Notes: generated from the sequence alone by a model not told the origin. A stretch of DNA of 64,000 nt from Gloeothece verrucosa PCC 7822 (GCF_000147335.1 NC_014501.1:310001-374000), one strand, 5' to 3'. Shown: positions 1 to 8,488, numbered from the stretch's first letter. Numbers and translations: made by a program.

Positions 1-1106
1 GTATTTGTAGTGCTTTTGAGGGAATTGATAAAATCTTGTGATGAAGAACAAAGAGTCTTAAATGCTTGTTCAATTTTTGTTGGATCTACCTCGTTTACTC
101 TTTCTCTAATGACTGGATCTGAAAAATAAAATAATATTGCTTCTAGTAAAGAATAACTCCGATTTTTTTCATATTTTTCTTTATTTTTTAACCAAATTCT
201 TCCAAAATTATCTTGGCCAAATATCTTGATAGTAAGCATCATAGCATCTTCAAATTGTTGAAGAGTTTTCTCTATATTATCTTGATCTTTTTCCCAAGCT
301 TTATTAAGTTTTTTACAGGTTTCATCTAGAAAAGCTTTTAAACTCCCTCTATATGCAGGCAAAAAATACTGAAATGCAACGTATTTTAAGAGTAATTGAT
401 TATCACGCATCCTAAAATCTGGTTGTTTAGGGAAAATATATTTTAACCCTTGACTTTTATTTGACCAATCATCTATATAATCAGTAAACTTGCCGGGATT
501 TAAAGCTTGTCTGAGTTCTTGAGGAGATAAAGGAGTATTTTCAACATTTAATCTCAAAAAGACTTTATATAGAAAATCTTCACTTTGCCAATTTCGTATG
601 ATTGTTGTCCTAATTGTTTGATTGTCTAAAGCATCTAAAGTGTCACGATGTAAAGGATCAAAGTTTTCCCATTTCAATCCATTAAGCTCGGAGAGAAATT
701 CTAAACCTTTTAACTTAAAATTATTATTAACTGATTTACTTTGATTATAAAATTGCAAAATGGTGAGTAAACGCTGCTTACCATCTAGCACTAAATATTT
801 ACCTTTTTCTCTTTCTACTAAAACTATTTGTGGTACAGGAAGCCCTAAAATCAAAGATTCTATAAAACGACTCTTGCGTATAATATTCCAAGCATCTCGG
901 CGCTGAAAACTAGGATTTAAGTTAATATTCTCACGGGTCAGTTGATTTAAGATAGTTTCTGTTGTCCAATCAGTTCCATAAACAACAATTTTAGAAATCT
1001 GTTTGATATCAAAGTGAGAAGTATCTGACTCATCCTGTTCATCATCATCGCCAAGTTCTTCTTCCCACTCTTCTCTTTCGTCCTCTAGCTCTAATATCTG
1101 GCTCAT
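1..1106 (-). CDS. DUF262 domain protein, C-terminus cut by window edge
   Basis: I translated this strand by eye. It is open from an ATG at 1106 to the first base of the window, about 368 codons, with the 3' end missing. After an acidic, low-complexity N-terminus (residues 1-30) it has the DUF262 signatures NPSFQRRDAW (about residue 63) and LVLDGKQRLLTI (about residue 107). The DGxQR motif belongs to the ParB/Srx-like NTPase-nuclease fold also found in the GmrS half of GmrSD type IV restriction enzymes. Many DUF262 proteins are thought to act in phage defence or DNA processing, but the function of this one is not known. No GmrD-like (DUF1524) part is visible; it could lie in the missing C-terminus or outside the window. 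I am confident of the family, not of the role. Confidence 0.85.
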   Translation of the reverse strand, partial: MSQILELEDEREEWEEELGDDDEQDESDTSHFDIKQISKIVVYGTDWTTETILNQLTRENINLNPSFQRRDAWNIIRKSRFIESLILGLPVPQIVLVEREKGKYLVLDGKQRLLTILQFYNQSKSVNNNFKLKGLEFLSELNGLKWENFDPLHRDTLDALDNQTIRTTIIRNWQSEDFLYKVFLRLNVENTPLSPQELRQALNPGKFTDYIDDWSNKSQGLKYIFPKQPDFRMRDNQLLLKYVAFQYFLPAYRGSLKAFLDETCKKLNKAWEKDQDNIEKTLQQFEDAMMLTIKIFGQDNFGRIWLKNKEKYEKNRSYSLLEAILFYFSDPVIRERVNEVDPTKIEQAFKTLCSSSQDFINSLKSTTN

Positions 1107-1192
1107 CTTATATCTTTTTTACTAGGCGGCTTGAAAATAACTCTTAATCCTCAATTATAACATAAATTTTTTTTCTTAATCAAACAAAGCAT

Positions 1193-1384
1193 TTAACAAA
1201 AACTAGCGATATAAAGCGTAATCCCATCAGGGTCAAATTCTTCACATTTTTTCGCCAGATTAATAATAGACTTTTCAGCGAGCTTCCATTGCTGTTGCCA
1301 TCCCGGCGGACTAGCCGCCTCAGTAGCCGCCTTTTTGGCCAGAATAATTGTATAGTCTCGTTTTTGTAAAAGATGCTCTGACAT
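1193..1384 (-). pseudogene. Truncated remnant of a VWA-domain protein
   Basis: A 63-codon reading frame that resembles only the start of a common cyanobacterial von Willebrand factor A protein (usual form RDYTLIIDKSGSM, then RW, then KCEQFDPDGITVY). Here RDYTIIL is followed by AKKAATEA, so the metal-binding MIDAS residues DxSxS are gone. The text then resumes as AKKCEEFDPDGITLY and stops after SFC, where intact relatives continue for well over 100 residues. DNA downstream, towards 1107, has no recognisable remainder. It follows the ferredoxin gene by 13 bp on the same strand, so it may still be transcribed. It is most likely a decayed fragment. The alternative, a short functional peptide, is less likely. 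The comparison is from memory of the family. Confidence 0.55.
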
Positions 1385-1397
1385 TTTTAGGTTTTAA

Positions 1398-1637
1398 TTA
1401 CCAAAGGGGATCAGAATATAAATTAATCGTGATAGACTTTGTCCCGGCTGGCACAGCACTAATACAAGCACAGATAGGTGTTCCATCATCTAACTCGACT
1501 TCACAGGCATGACAAGACCCCATCAAACAACCTGTAGGAATAAGAACACCGGCCCTTTGTGCTACCTCTAACATGGGTTCTCCCGCAGTAGCATCAATGG
1601 TGATATCATCAGGTAAAAATCGAATTTGAACGGTCAT
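1398..1637 (-). CDS. 2Fe-2S ferredoxin-like protein
   Basis: A 79-residue protein with the plant-type 2Fe-2S pattern: Cys37-x4-Cys42-x2-Cys45 in GCLMGSCHAC, with further cysteines at PICACI near residues 57-59 supplying the fourth ligand. The ATG at 1637 starts 39 bp after the cobQ stop on the same strand, with a purine-rich stretch upstream. It is probably co-transcribed with cobQ and serves as a small soluble electron carrier. Its partner is not shown by the sequence. A link to cobalamin synthesis is only suggested by position. The fold assignment is firm, the physiological role open. Confidence 0.85.
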   Translation of the reverse strand: MTVQIRFLPDDITIDATAGEPMLEVAQRAGVLIPTGCLMGSCHACEVELDDGTPICACISAVPAGTKSITINLYSDPLW

Positions 1638-1676
1638 TTTTTCTTTCCTTTTAGGCGTTACCTAGATCAGATCTCT

Positions 1677-3164
1677 TTAGAGTTTTGATAAAATCGGCGT
1701 TAAGTCTAAATGAGATTCCACTAAATCCGCGATCACATTTAAAGTCGCTTCCCGTTGCTCTCGATAGTTAGCAATACCGGTAGGTAAAGCAGACAGTCCT
1801 CGCCGATGTCGTAAAAAATTTAACCACGCCCGTCGCCAAGCCCCATTATCAAATAGTCCATGCAAATAACAACCCCAAATTAAATGGGAACTGTTGACTA
1901 AACCTAATTTTTCGTCATTAAACAAAGCTTGACAACCCAGCTTTTCAGGTTGCTTGACCCCATTAACTAAGCGAGTAACGCCCTGATGAATTTCATAGCC
2001 GCTAATGGGCAAACCCGACTGAGGATAATTGGAAAAAACTTGTCGCTGAGAGGCGATTTTGTCAGGAATAATCACCGTTTCTATGGGCAATAAATTTAAT
2101 CCGTTAAACTCCTGTTGCTCACTTTCTAATTTTTCTGGGTCTAAGACTCGTTCTCCCAACATTTGAAACCCGCCACAAATGCCAAGTATCACCCCTCCGG
2201 CTGCGGCATAGTCTTGTAACTTTTGAGCCATGCCGCTTTTATATATAGCCATTAAGTCTTCTATAGTCGTTTTTGAGCCAGGAATGATCACAGCATCAGG
2301 GTATCCTAATTCTTGGTGTAAATCCACATAATTGAGAGAAACGCTCACCTCAGAATCTAACGGATCAAAATCTGTGAAATTGGCAATACGGGGAAGACGA
2401 AGCACGCTAATATTAATCTCAGCATTAGGTTTAATACGTCTTTCAAACAAATCTAGGGAATCTTCTGCTGGGATTAAAACATCACTCCAAGGAATTACCC
2501 CCAATACAGGAATGCCGGTGTATTCTTCTAACCATTTAATGCCAGAATCTAATAAAGAGCGCTGTCCTCGAAATTTATTGATGATAATTCCTTTAATGAG
2601 AGTGCGTTCTTCGGGTTCTAATAAAGCGAGAGTTCCCACGATATGAGCAAAAGCCCCACCTCGGTCAATATCCACCACTAACAAAGTCGCCGCCCCTAAA
2701 TGCTTGGCTACTCTCATGTTAGTTAAATCTCGATGTTTAAGATTGATTTCAGCCGGACTTCCTGCCCCTTCACAAACCACTAAATCAAATTCTAGAGATA
2801 AGCGTTCTAAACAAGAGGTGATAGCCTCCCAACCGGTCTCAAAAAACTGATCATAATAGTCTGAAGCCGTAATTTTCCCAAACACTTTGCCCTTGAGAAT
2901 GACTTGAGAGGTCATATCGCCTTGGGGTTTGAGTAAAATGGGATTCATCTCCACTCTGGGCGTAGTCCCTGCGGCCCAAGCTTGTACCGCTTGAGCAAAG
3001 CCTATTTCGCCACCGGCGGGGGTAACATAAGCATTAAGAGCCATGTTTTGTCCCTTAAAGGGAGCGACATGCCAACCTCGTCGGGCAAGTATACGACACA
3101 ATGCTGCTGTTAAAAAAGATTTTCCTGCGTGGGAGGTTGTCCCCACCACCATAATTCCTTTCAT
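1677..3164 (-). CDS. cobQ: Cobyric acid synthase
   Basis: A 495-residue cytosolic enzyme that amidates four carboxyl groups of adenosylcobyrinic acid a,c-diamide, using glutamine and ATP, to give cobyric acid. The N-terminal P-loop-like domain begins MVVGTTSHAGKSF (residues 5-17). The C-terminal class I glutamine amidotransferase domain carries the nucleophile in ILGICGGFQMLGE and the catalytic His in GCYLHGLFDN. Length and domain order are typical of the family, and the frame is intact. ATG start. A ferredoxin gene follows on the same strand. No cobalamin riboswitch is evident in the short gap upstream (3165-3215). Confidence 0.97.
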   Translation of the reverse strand: MKGIMVVGTTSHAGKSFLTAALCRILARRGWHVAPFKGQNMALNAYVTPAGGEIGFAQAVQAWAAGTTPRVEMNPILLKPQGDMTSQVILKGKVFGKITASDYYDQFFETGWEAITSCLERLSLEFDLVVCEGAGSPAEINLKHRDLTNMRVAKHLGAATLLVVDIDRGGAFAHIVGTLALLEPEERTLIKGIIINKFRGQRSLLDSGIKWLEEYTGIPVLGVIPWSDVLIPAEDSLDLFERRIKPNAEINISVLRLPRIANFTDFDPLDSEVSVSLNYVDLHQELGYPDAVIIPGSKTTIEDLMAIYKSGMAQKLQDYAAAGGVILGICGGFQMLGERVLDPEKLESEQQEFNGLNLLPIETVIIPDKIASQRQVFSNYPQSGLPISGYEIHQGVTRLVNGVKQPEKLGCQALFNDEKLGLVNSSHLIWGCYLHGLFDNGAWRRAWLNFLRHRRGLSALPTGIANYREQREATLNVIADLVESHLDLTPILSKL

Positions 3165-3215
3165 TGCTTAAATCTACTTTCTGACTTTCTCTATCATAAT
3201 TTCTCTAACTCAAGG

Positions 3216-3626
3216 TTAGAACGAAATTGAAAACCAGCGAGTTAAAAAATTCACTAGCCGCTCCCAGAGTGAAGGAGTCGGAACAGGAAAGTTTTGAGCT
3301 TCCCATTTTTCGACGATTTGTCGTCCTAGGGGGGTCAAACGAAAGCTATCGGTGATTCCTTGTCCATCTACTTCTCGTCGCAATAACCCCACCTGAATGA
3401 GCCACATTAATTCCCTTTCTGCTCGTCCTTCACTCAGCAGCTTTTTAGTATATTGTTGTTCGAGTCCTCTTACTCCTGAGATGAGTGGCAAAGGCACACT
3501 TTGATGGCGCATGGTTTTAAACAAGATTAGCTGGAAAGGAGAGCAAAATAGCGCCTGTTCGGCTCGGGTTAGGGTTCGTGTCGAGTATTGAAGTAATGAC
3601 TGTTTTGGGCTTGAAGATGCTGTCAT
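3216..3626 (-). CDS. Cyanobacterial Npun_F0494-like protein (unknown function)
   Basis: About 136 residues from the ATG at 3626 (MTASSSP). An in-frame start at 3662 is possible, but the extra residues are hydrophobic filler encoded next to a heptamer repeat. The core, starting with YSTRTLTRAEQALFCSPFQL, recalls the cyanobacterial family named Npun_F0494. The middle (LMWLIQVGLLRREVDGQG then FRLTPLGRQIVEKW) looks like a winged-helix fold, so DNA binding is possible but unproven. The C-terminus is aromatic-rich. No operon partner: cobQ lies downstream on the same strand after about 50 bp. The family name is from memory. Confidence 0.7.
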   Translation of the reverse strand: MTASSSPKQSLLQYSTRTLTRAEQALFCSPFQLILFKTMRHQSVPLPLISGVRGLEQQYTKKLLSEGRAERELMWLIQVGLLRREVDGQGITDSFRLTPLGRQIVEKWEAQNFPVPTPSLWERLVNFLTRWFSISF

Positions 3627-3660
3627 AGGAAATATAGGGACTAGAGGAAAGGGAAAAGGC

Positions 3661-3687
3661 AACTAATGACCAATGACTAATGACTAA
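3661..3687. repeat. Short tandem heptamer repeat (taatgac)
   Basis: About four degenerate copies of the 7-bp word taatgac/caatgac lie in the intergenic space between the Npun_F0494-like gene and the peroxiredoxin gene. Short heptamer arrays of this kind are common in cyanobacterial intergenic DNA. Confidence 0.7.
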
Positions 3688-3758
3688 TTTGTCTTCCTAT
3701 TAGCATTGTAAAGTTTTATGATGGAATAGGATGAAATTTATTTAAGGAAGGAAACTAT

Positions 3759-4193
3759 ATGGCTTTAGCAGTTGGCACAGAAGCCCCTAACTTTACCACT
3801 GTGGATGACGAGGGCAATACTGTTTCCTTGTCAGATTTTCAGGGTAAGATAGTTGTTTTGTACTTTTATCCTAAAGATGATACTCCAGGCTGCACCAAAC
3901 AGGCGCAAAGTTTTCGTGATAATTATCAGGAGTATCAAGATAAGGACATGGTGGTCCTCGGTGTCAGCATGGATGATGAAGCTTCCCATAAAAAGTTTAA
4001 AGAGAAGTATGGTTTACCTTTTAAATTGTTAGTTGACACCGATGGCAAAATTACTAATGCTTATGATGTTTCTGGGGGAGGATATGCCAAGCGCGTAACC
4101 TATATTATCGATGCCCAAGGAACCATTATTGCTGTTGATGATAAAGTGAAAACTGAAACGCACGCCCAAGATATCTTAACTACCATTAGCTAG
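3759..4193 (+). CDS. Peroxiredoxin, BCP/PrxQ family, one-Cys variant
   Basis: A 144-residue thiol peroxidase that reduces H2O2 and organic hydroperoxides. Thioredoxin-like fold with the peroxidatic Cys45 in DDTPGCTKQAQSF. In most PrxQ proteins a resolving Cys lies five residues later (GCTxEAC). Here position 50 is Gln, and I see no other Cys, so this is a one-Cys form that must be resolved by an outside thiol such as thioredoxin, glutaredoxin or glutathione. ATG start behind a strong AAGGAAGG site. Single gene, followed by a hairpin terminator. Cyanobacteria carry several PrxQ paralogues and I cannot say which one this is. Confidence 0.95.
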   Translation: MALAVGTEAPNFTTVDDEGNTVSLSDFQGKIVVLYFYPKDDTPGCTKQAQSFRDNYQEYQDKDMVVLGVSMDDEASHKKFKEKYGLPFKLLVDTDGKITNAYDVSGGGYAKRVTYIIDAQGTIIAVDDKVKTETHAQDILTTIS

Positions 4194-4213
4194 TTATTAT
4201 CAGTGGTTGTGGT

Positions 4214-4237
4214 GGTGGGCATTGCCCACCCACTTTT
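4214..4237 (+). terminator. Rho-independent terminator after the peroxiredoxin gene
   Basis: A perfect 7-bp GC-rich stem (GGTGGGC/GCCCACC, loop ATT) at 4214-4230, followed by CACTTTT, lies 20 bp after the peroxiredoxin stop codon. The T run is short. Confidence 0.6.
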
Positions 4238-4355
4238 GATGAAGAGAGCTAAATTTAAGTCAAGGTTTTATTTAGACCAACACAAAACTATAAGTCAACC
4301 GGAAGGGCTGACCTAAGCTTTGGGGACGAGAATCACCATAGGATCACAGGGACCT

Positions 4356-5096
4356 TTAGACGGCGGCTACATCAGTATCTAGGCTCAACTGTTCACTGCT
4401 GGGTAACTCCAAGCAATAACCCGCCCCATAGACGGTCTTGATGTAACGAGGGTGTCTCGGATCTGGCTCGAGTTTGGTTCGCAGATGGCGAATATGAACT
4501 CGAATGGTTTCTATATCGTCATCAGGATCATATCCCCAAACTTCTTTGAGAATATCGCTAGGGGAGACAGTTTGACCATGACGTTGCAATAAACAATGGA
4601 GTAACTCAAACTCCAAATGAGTCAATTTCACAGTTTTGTTAAACCAAATGGCCTCAAACCTTTCAGGCACAAGGGTTAAGGGCCCATAATTGAGAATCTC
4701 AGAATGTTTAGCCGCTTGGGGAATTCGGTCCGTTCGCCGCAGCAGGGCCCGCACTCTAGCCAGCATTTCTTCTACTTCAAAGGGCTTAGTGAGATAATCA
4801 TCAGCCCCCGCGTTGAAGCCTTCCACTTTGTCCTGTGTTTGACCTAGGGCGGTTAACATCAGAACCGGAATATCGGATGTGCGCTCATCCCGGCGCAGTC
4901 GCTGACACACGGTAAAACCATCAACTTTTGGTAGCATTAAATCAAGCATGATCAGATCTGGCTGTAATTGGACAGCCAAAGCTTGACCTTTTATGCCGTC
5001 TTCTGCTTGGTTAACGTCATAACCAGCCATCTCTAAGTTGATGGAGACTAATTCGGAGATTGCGGGATCGTCATCTATTACGAGTATTCGGGGCAT
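4356..5096 (-). CDS. rpaA: Response regulator RpaA, circadian output
   Basis: A 246-residue OmpR/PhoB-class regulator. The receiver domain (residues 1-120) has the acidic pocket IDDDPA, the phospho-acceptor Asp in LIMLDLMLP and the conserved Lys in DDYLTKPFE. The C-terminal winged helix (about 140-230) contains [13 protein letters not shown] and TVYGAGYCL. The sequence closely follows RpaA, which is phosphorylated by SasA and turns clock state into genome-wide expression, as opposed to RpaB, whose N-terminus differs. I prefer the ATG at 5096; a GTG codon sits just before it at 5099. Single gene, transcribed leftwards. Confidence 0.92.
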   Translation of the reverse strand: MPRILVIDDDPAISELVSINLEMAGYDVNQAEDGIKGQALAVQLQPDLIMLDLMLPKVDGFTVCQRLRRDERTSDIPVLMLTALGQTQDKVEGFNAGADDYLTKPFEVEEMLARVRALLRRTDRIPQAAKHSEILNYGPLTLVPERFEAIWFNKTVKLTHLEFELLHCLLQRHGQTVSPSDILKEVWGYDPDDDIETIRVHIRHLRTKLEPDPRHPRYIKTVYGAGYCLELPSSEQLSLDTDVAAV

Positions 5097-5275
5097 CACC
5101 AGAGAGTTATGACTATAGGGATAATTGTAACTTTTGACTAAGAAATGTGATCACAAAATAAAATTCCTGTACCGATTATAAGCATGATTGCAAATTTCAT
5201 CTTAATTTTGTTAAATTTTAGCTATAAAATCTTACCTCATTTCTTTTTTATGTCAAGAGTTGTTAATATTTTTGA

Positions 5276-5842
5276 CTAAATTGTAACTAATAAAGGATAA
5301 ATTTGCCTTAGATAAGCGGGTGGGACTGTCTCGACTAACCATACTCCATTCTCAGAAACGAAAAATTGATAACCAGCTTGGTACATCGCAGCCGCATCCA
5401 GTTCAAACACTACAGGTTTGCCTTGGCGCTGACCAACCTTTCTGGCCGCTTCTATGGTAGTGGATAAATGAACATGATGGCGAGCCATTTTCAGTAAACC
5501 CTGACTTAAAATTGACGGGACTGCCTTTGTGGATGTGCCGTGATATAAAATCTCTGGGGGAGCAAGCGATGTTAATTGTAGGTCAACCGGGACGCTATGA
5601 CCTTGATTGGCTCTGATGAGGGTTTTTGTCTGATCAAAAGAAAAACGCTGTTTATCATTGTTTGTCACCACTTCCTCTAATTCTTCACGTGTCAGAGGAA
5701 ATTGAGCTTCAAGGCAGGCGGCTAAAAGTTTCTCGACCTCAACCCAGCCCCCAGGTGCAAGTTCAAGCCCTAATTCTTCAGGGTGATGTCGCAGATGGTA
5801 ACTGAGATATTTACTGATTTTCAAGCAGCGATTAGATTTCAT
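5276..5842 (-). CDS. kptA: RNA 2'-phosphotransferase, KptA/Tpt1 family
   Basis: About 188 residues from the ATG at 5842 (MKSNRCLKISKYLSYHLRHH). The longer frame to 5890 is rejected because the extra codons are made of a tandem DNA repeat. Motifs of the Tpt1 fold are present: SKYLSYHLRHHPEELGL with its conserved Arg-His at the start, LYHGTSTKAVPSIL, RHHVHLSTT and VVFELDAAAM. The enzyme transfers an internal 2'-phosphate from RNA to NAD+. In fungi this completes tRNA splicing. Bacteria lack that pathway, so the natural substrate here is unknown, with RNA repair or RNA capping as candidates. Single gene. Confidence 0.93.
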   Translation of the reverse strand: MKSNRCLKISKYLSYHLRHHPEELGLELAPGGWVEVEKLLAACLEAQFPLTREELEEVVTNNDKQRFSFDQTKTLIRANQGHSVPVDLQLTSLAPPEILYHGTSTKAVPSILSQGLLKMARHHVHLSTTIEAARKVGQRQGKPVVFELDAAAMYQAGYQFFVSENGVWLVETVPPAYLRQIYPLLVTI

Positions 5843-5848
5843 TTTTAA

Positions 5849-5895
5849 CAGGCAACAGCGAATAGGCAACAGCGAATAGGCAACGGGCAACAGGA
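5849..5895. repeat. Short tandem repeat upstream of kptA
   Basis: Two copies of a 14-bp unit (aacagcgaataggc) plus partial copies (ggcaacgggcaacagg), immediately before the kptA start codon. They keep the kptA frame open upstream and so create a false N-terminal extension. Confidence 0.75.
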
Positions 5896-6112
5896 AATAG
5901 GGGGAAAGGGGAAGAGTAAGGGCAAGGCTAATATTATCTAAATTTAACTTACTTTTGTCTTTGTCTGTTCCCTATAGCCTTTTGCCTTTCTTTGTAAGAA
6001 TTCTTAATAAAAAGTCTCATCAATTCAGTTTAACCTACTCAATTAGGCAGTTTTTTAAGCTTTTGTAAAACTCATTCATAAAGCGTTAACCTTAGAAAAC
6101 CGGAAGTATAGC

Positions 6113-6832
6113 ATGAGCGTTAATTTATCCACCTTATTACGTGAAGGGACCAAAAAATCCCATAGCGCAGCAGAAAACGTTGGTTTTGTCAAGTGCTTTT
6201 TAAGAGGCGTGGTTGAAAAAACTTCTTATCGGAAGTTAGTGACTAATTTTTATTTCGTCTACACAGCGATGGAAGAGGAAATGGAAAAACTTCGCGAACA
6301 CCCCATTGTCTCTAAAATCTACTTCCCTGAGTTAAATCGTAAATCGTCTCTAGAACAAGATTTATACTTCTACTACGGGGCCAACTGGCGCTCTGAAGTA
6401 GCTCCCTCAGAAGCCGGTAAAGCTTATGTAGCAAGAATTCACGAAGTAGCTGCCACTCAACCTGAATTATTAGTCGCTCATTCCTATACCCGTTATTTAG
6501 GCGATTTATCAGGCGGACAAATTCTCAAAAAAATTGCTCAACGGGCGATGAATTTGGAAGAAGGCGGCACCGCTTTCTATGAGTTTGAAGACATTTCCGA
6601 TGAGAAAGCCTTTAAAAATCGATACCGTCAATCCTTAGACGAAATGCCTATCGATCAAGAAACGGCTAATCGCATTGTCGCTGAAGCTAATGATGCTTTC
6701 CGTCTCAATATGAAGATGTTCAACGAATTAGAAGGCAATTTAATCAAGGCCATCGGTATAATGCTATTTAATACCCTTACTCGTCGTCGCACTACTGGCA
6801 GCACGGAAACTGAATTGGCTACGGCTGATTAA
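6113..6832 (+). CDS. ho1: Heme oxygenase (biliverdin-producing)
   Basis: A 239-residue soluble enzyme that opens heme to biliverdin IX-alpha, CO and iron using reduced ferredoxin; biliverdin is the precursor of phycobilins. The N-terminal LREGTKKSHSAAENVGFVK carries the proximal heme-ligand His (SHSAAE). The distal helix glycine motif is YLGDLSGGQILKK (about residues 127-139). Length matches cyanobacterial HO1. The C-terminal tail is poorly conserved. ATG start, single gene, convergent with the LuxR-type gene downstream. Which paralogue (aerobic HO1 or low-oxygen HO2) cannot be settled by eye, but the sequence reads as HO1. Confidence 0.95.
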   Translation: MSVNLSTLLREGTKKSHSAAENVGFVKCFLRGVVEKTSYRKLVTNFYFVYTAMEEEMEKLREHPIVSKIYFPELNRKSSLEQDLYFYYGANWRSEVAPSEAGKAYVARIHEVAATQPELLVAHSYTRYLGDLSGGQILKKIAQRAMNLEEGGTAFYEFEDISDEKAFKNRYRQSLDEMPIDQETANRIVAEANDAFRLNMKMFNELEGNLIKAIGIMLFNTLTRRRTTGSTETELATAD

Positions 6833-6889
6833 GGAAATTGATCACCACTCCGGTTTCAATAAGTTCCACTGAAGATCGATAAAGCTATA

Positions 6890-6944
6890 CAATCCTGATA
6901 TCTGGGTTGCGGTTGATGTAATCGTTATCTAGATATCGGGATTG
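6890..6944. terminator. Inverted repeat between convergent genes
   Basis: The arms at 6890-6903 (caatcctgatatct) and 6931-6944 (agatatcgggattg) pair over 14 bp with one G-U, around a 27-nt loop. They lie between the convergent heme oxygenase and LuxR-type genes. There is no T run, so this is at best a weak bidirectional terminator. Confidence 0.4.
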
Positions 6945-6952
6945 TCTGGCAT

Positions 6953-7666
6953 TTAAGAAATATTTTGCAGTTTAGCTACCATTTGAGCGCGAGAGCGCAC
7001 ATCGAGCTTACGAAATATTCGTTTTAACGCTTGTTTAACCGAGTTTTGAGTAATCCAAAGTTCTTGACCAATTTCTGTGTTAGTGAGTCCTTGAGCCACT
7101 AAGGAGATAATCTGTAATTCACGGGAAGTTAGTTTTTTAGCCCAATCCGAAGTTAATTGAGGATCGGGTGAGTTGATACGGGCTAAATTAGCAGAAAAAT
7201 GAGTACAGATAGCACTTAAAAACATTAAATCATCTATATTAAAAGCAGAGGTTTCCCGAATACGCGCAAAGTGAACTGTACCGATTAATTGCCCCTGTCC
7301 GACGATCGGGCCTGTCATAATATGCTCATGGTCAAAACTCGAACAGCAATTTTGATAAAGTAAGCTTTGTTTCCACTGCTCTTGAGTGAGTAATAATTGT
7401 TCGTGGGCAGGCGCATGACGTTCTATCACATATTTTAAAACTGGATCGACTTGACGACCTATTTTTTCATAACGATCAACAAAACTATCGGGTAAACCTT
7501 TGACATCAACCTGAGCAACTTGAGACAAATTATCGAGTAAATAAATTCCCCAACGTTGAGCTATAAAGAGTTCTCCAGCAGTATCCATGAAATGCGATCG
7601 CATTTGCTGTTGATTAGAAGCAGTAGCGAGTGATGCGATCAGAGAGTGTAAAACATTTGTTTGCAT
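6953..7666 (-). CDS. LuxR-type transcriptional regulator with GAF-like sensor domain
   Basis: 237 residues. The N-terminal part (about 10-165) reads as a GAF-like ligand or redox sensor domain and contains adjacent cysteines in YQNCCSSFDHEH. The C-terminal helix-turn-helix (about 170-237, LTSRELQIISLVAQGLTN then NSVKQALKRIFRKL) is a typical LuxR/GerE domain. There is no receiver domain, so it is not a classical two-component regulator. ATG start at 7666. It is divergent from the DJ-1/PfpI gene across about 115 bp, so it may control that neighbour and itself. The effector is unknown. Confidence 0.88.
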   Translation of the reverse strand: MQTNVLHSLIASLATASNQQQMRSHFMDTAGELFIAQRWGIYLLDNLSQVAQVDVKGLPDSFVDRYEKIGRQVDPVLKYVIERHAPAHEQLLLTQEQWKQSLLYQNCCSSFDHEHIMTGPIVGQGQLIGTVHFARIRETSAFNIDDLMFLSAICTHFSANLARINSPDPQLTSDWAKKLTSRELQIISLVAQGLTNTEIGQELWITQNSVKQALKRIFRKLDVRSRAQMVAKLQNIS

Positions 7667-7783
7667 AATGATTTATAAACTACCCAGTTGGGGACTAGGC
7701 TTTTTAATCAAGTCAAGAATATGATAGCAGCGAGCTTAGGCATAATTCCTTCTGTACTCTATTAATTGACCATCAGCAAAGCC

Positions 7784-8488
7784 ATGAATCAAGACATTAA
7801 ACATCGGATCGGATTAGTGATTTTTCCAGGGATGACCCAACTGGATATTAACGGCCCTTTAACGGTTTTGCATCGTACACCTAATAGTCAAATTTATATA
7901 CTGTGGAAGAATTTAGACCCTGTTACCAGCGATGAAGGGTTAAAAATTTTGCCGAATCAAACCTTTGCTGAGTGTCCGCCTTTAGATGTGGTGTGTGTCC
8001 CTGGAGGGCCTGGACATCTGGAGATGATCAAAGACAAGGAAATGTTAGAATTTTTGCAAAAGCAAAGTCAACAAGCGAAGTATGTTACCTCGGTTTGTAC
8101 AGGAGCATTAATTTTAGGGGCGGCTGGACTGTTGCAAGGTTATCGCGCCACTTGTCATTGGGCGTTTTTGGAACAATTAGGCTACTTAGGGGCGCAAGTT
8201 TGCCGAGAAAGAGTTGTCATAGACCGCGATCGTATTACAGGGGGTGGTGTTACGGCCGGGATTGATTTTGGATTGATCTTGGTTAAAGTTTTATGTGGGG
8301 AACAAACGGCTAAATTTATTGAATTACTCTTGGAATATAATCCCGATCCTCCGTTTGGGGTTGGTTCTCCGGAAAAAGCGGGTAAGGAATTAGTCGCTTT
8401 AGTTCAGCAAATGGGGAAGGAGTATATCGAGACTTCTCGACAAGAAATTCAACAGATAGCCAAGAAATTGAACCCAACGTCTGTATAG
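7784..8488 (+). CDS. DJ-1/PfpI family protein, isonitrile hydratase-like
   Basis: About 234 residues from the ATG at 7784; a TTG 18 bp earlier is possible. Single-domain class I glutamine amidotransferase-like fold: IGLVIFPGMTQLDINGP at the start, VPGGPGHLEM in the middle, and the nucleophile elbow SVCTGALILGAAGLL followed by ATCHWAF. This layout matches the isonitrile hydratase/ThiJ subgroup rather than the proteases. Its substrate is not known. It is transcribed divergently from a LuxR-type regulator, which suggests regulation by a small molecule. I am confident of the family, not of the reaction. Confidence 0.88.
   Translation: MNQDIKHRIGLVIFPGMTQLDINGPLTVLHRTPNSQIYILWKNLDPVTSDEGLKILPNQTFAECPPLDVVCVPGGPGHLEMIKDKEMLEFLQKQSQQAKYVTSVCTGALILGAAGLLQGYRATCHWAFLEQLGYLGAQVCRERVVIDRDRITGGGVTAGIDFGLILVKVLCGEQTAKFIELLLEYNPDPPFGVGSPEKAGKELVALVQQMGKEYIETSRQEIQQIAKKLNPTSV

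Noticed and set aside
5843..5890. Longer N-terminus of KptA
   Set aside because: The extra codons come from a tandem repeat upstream of the start; family members begin near the SKYLSYHLRHH segment.
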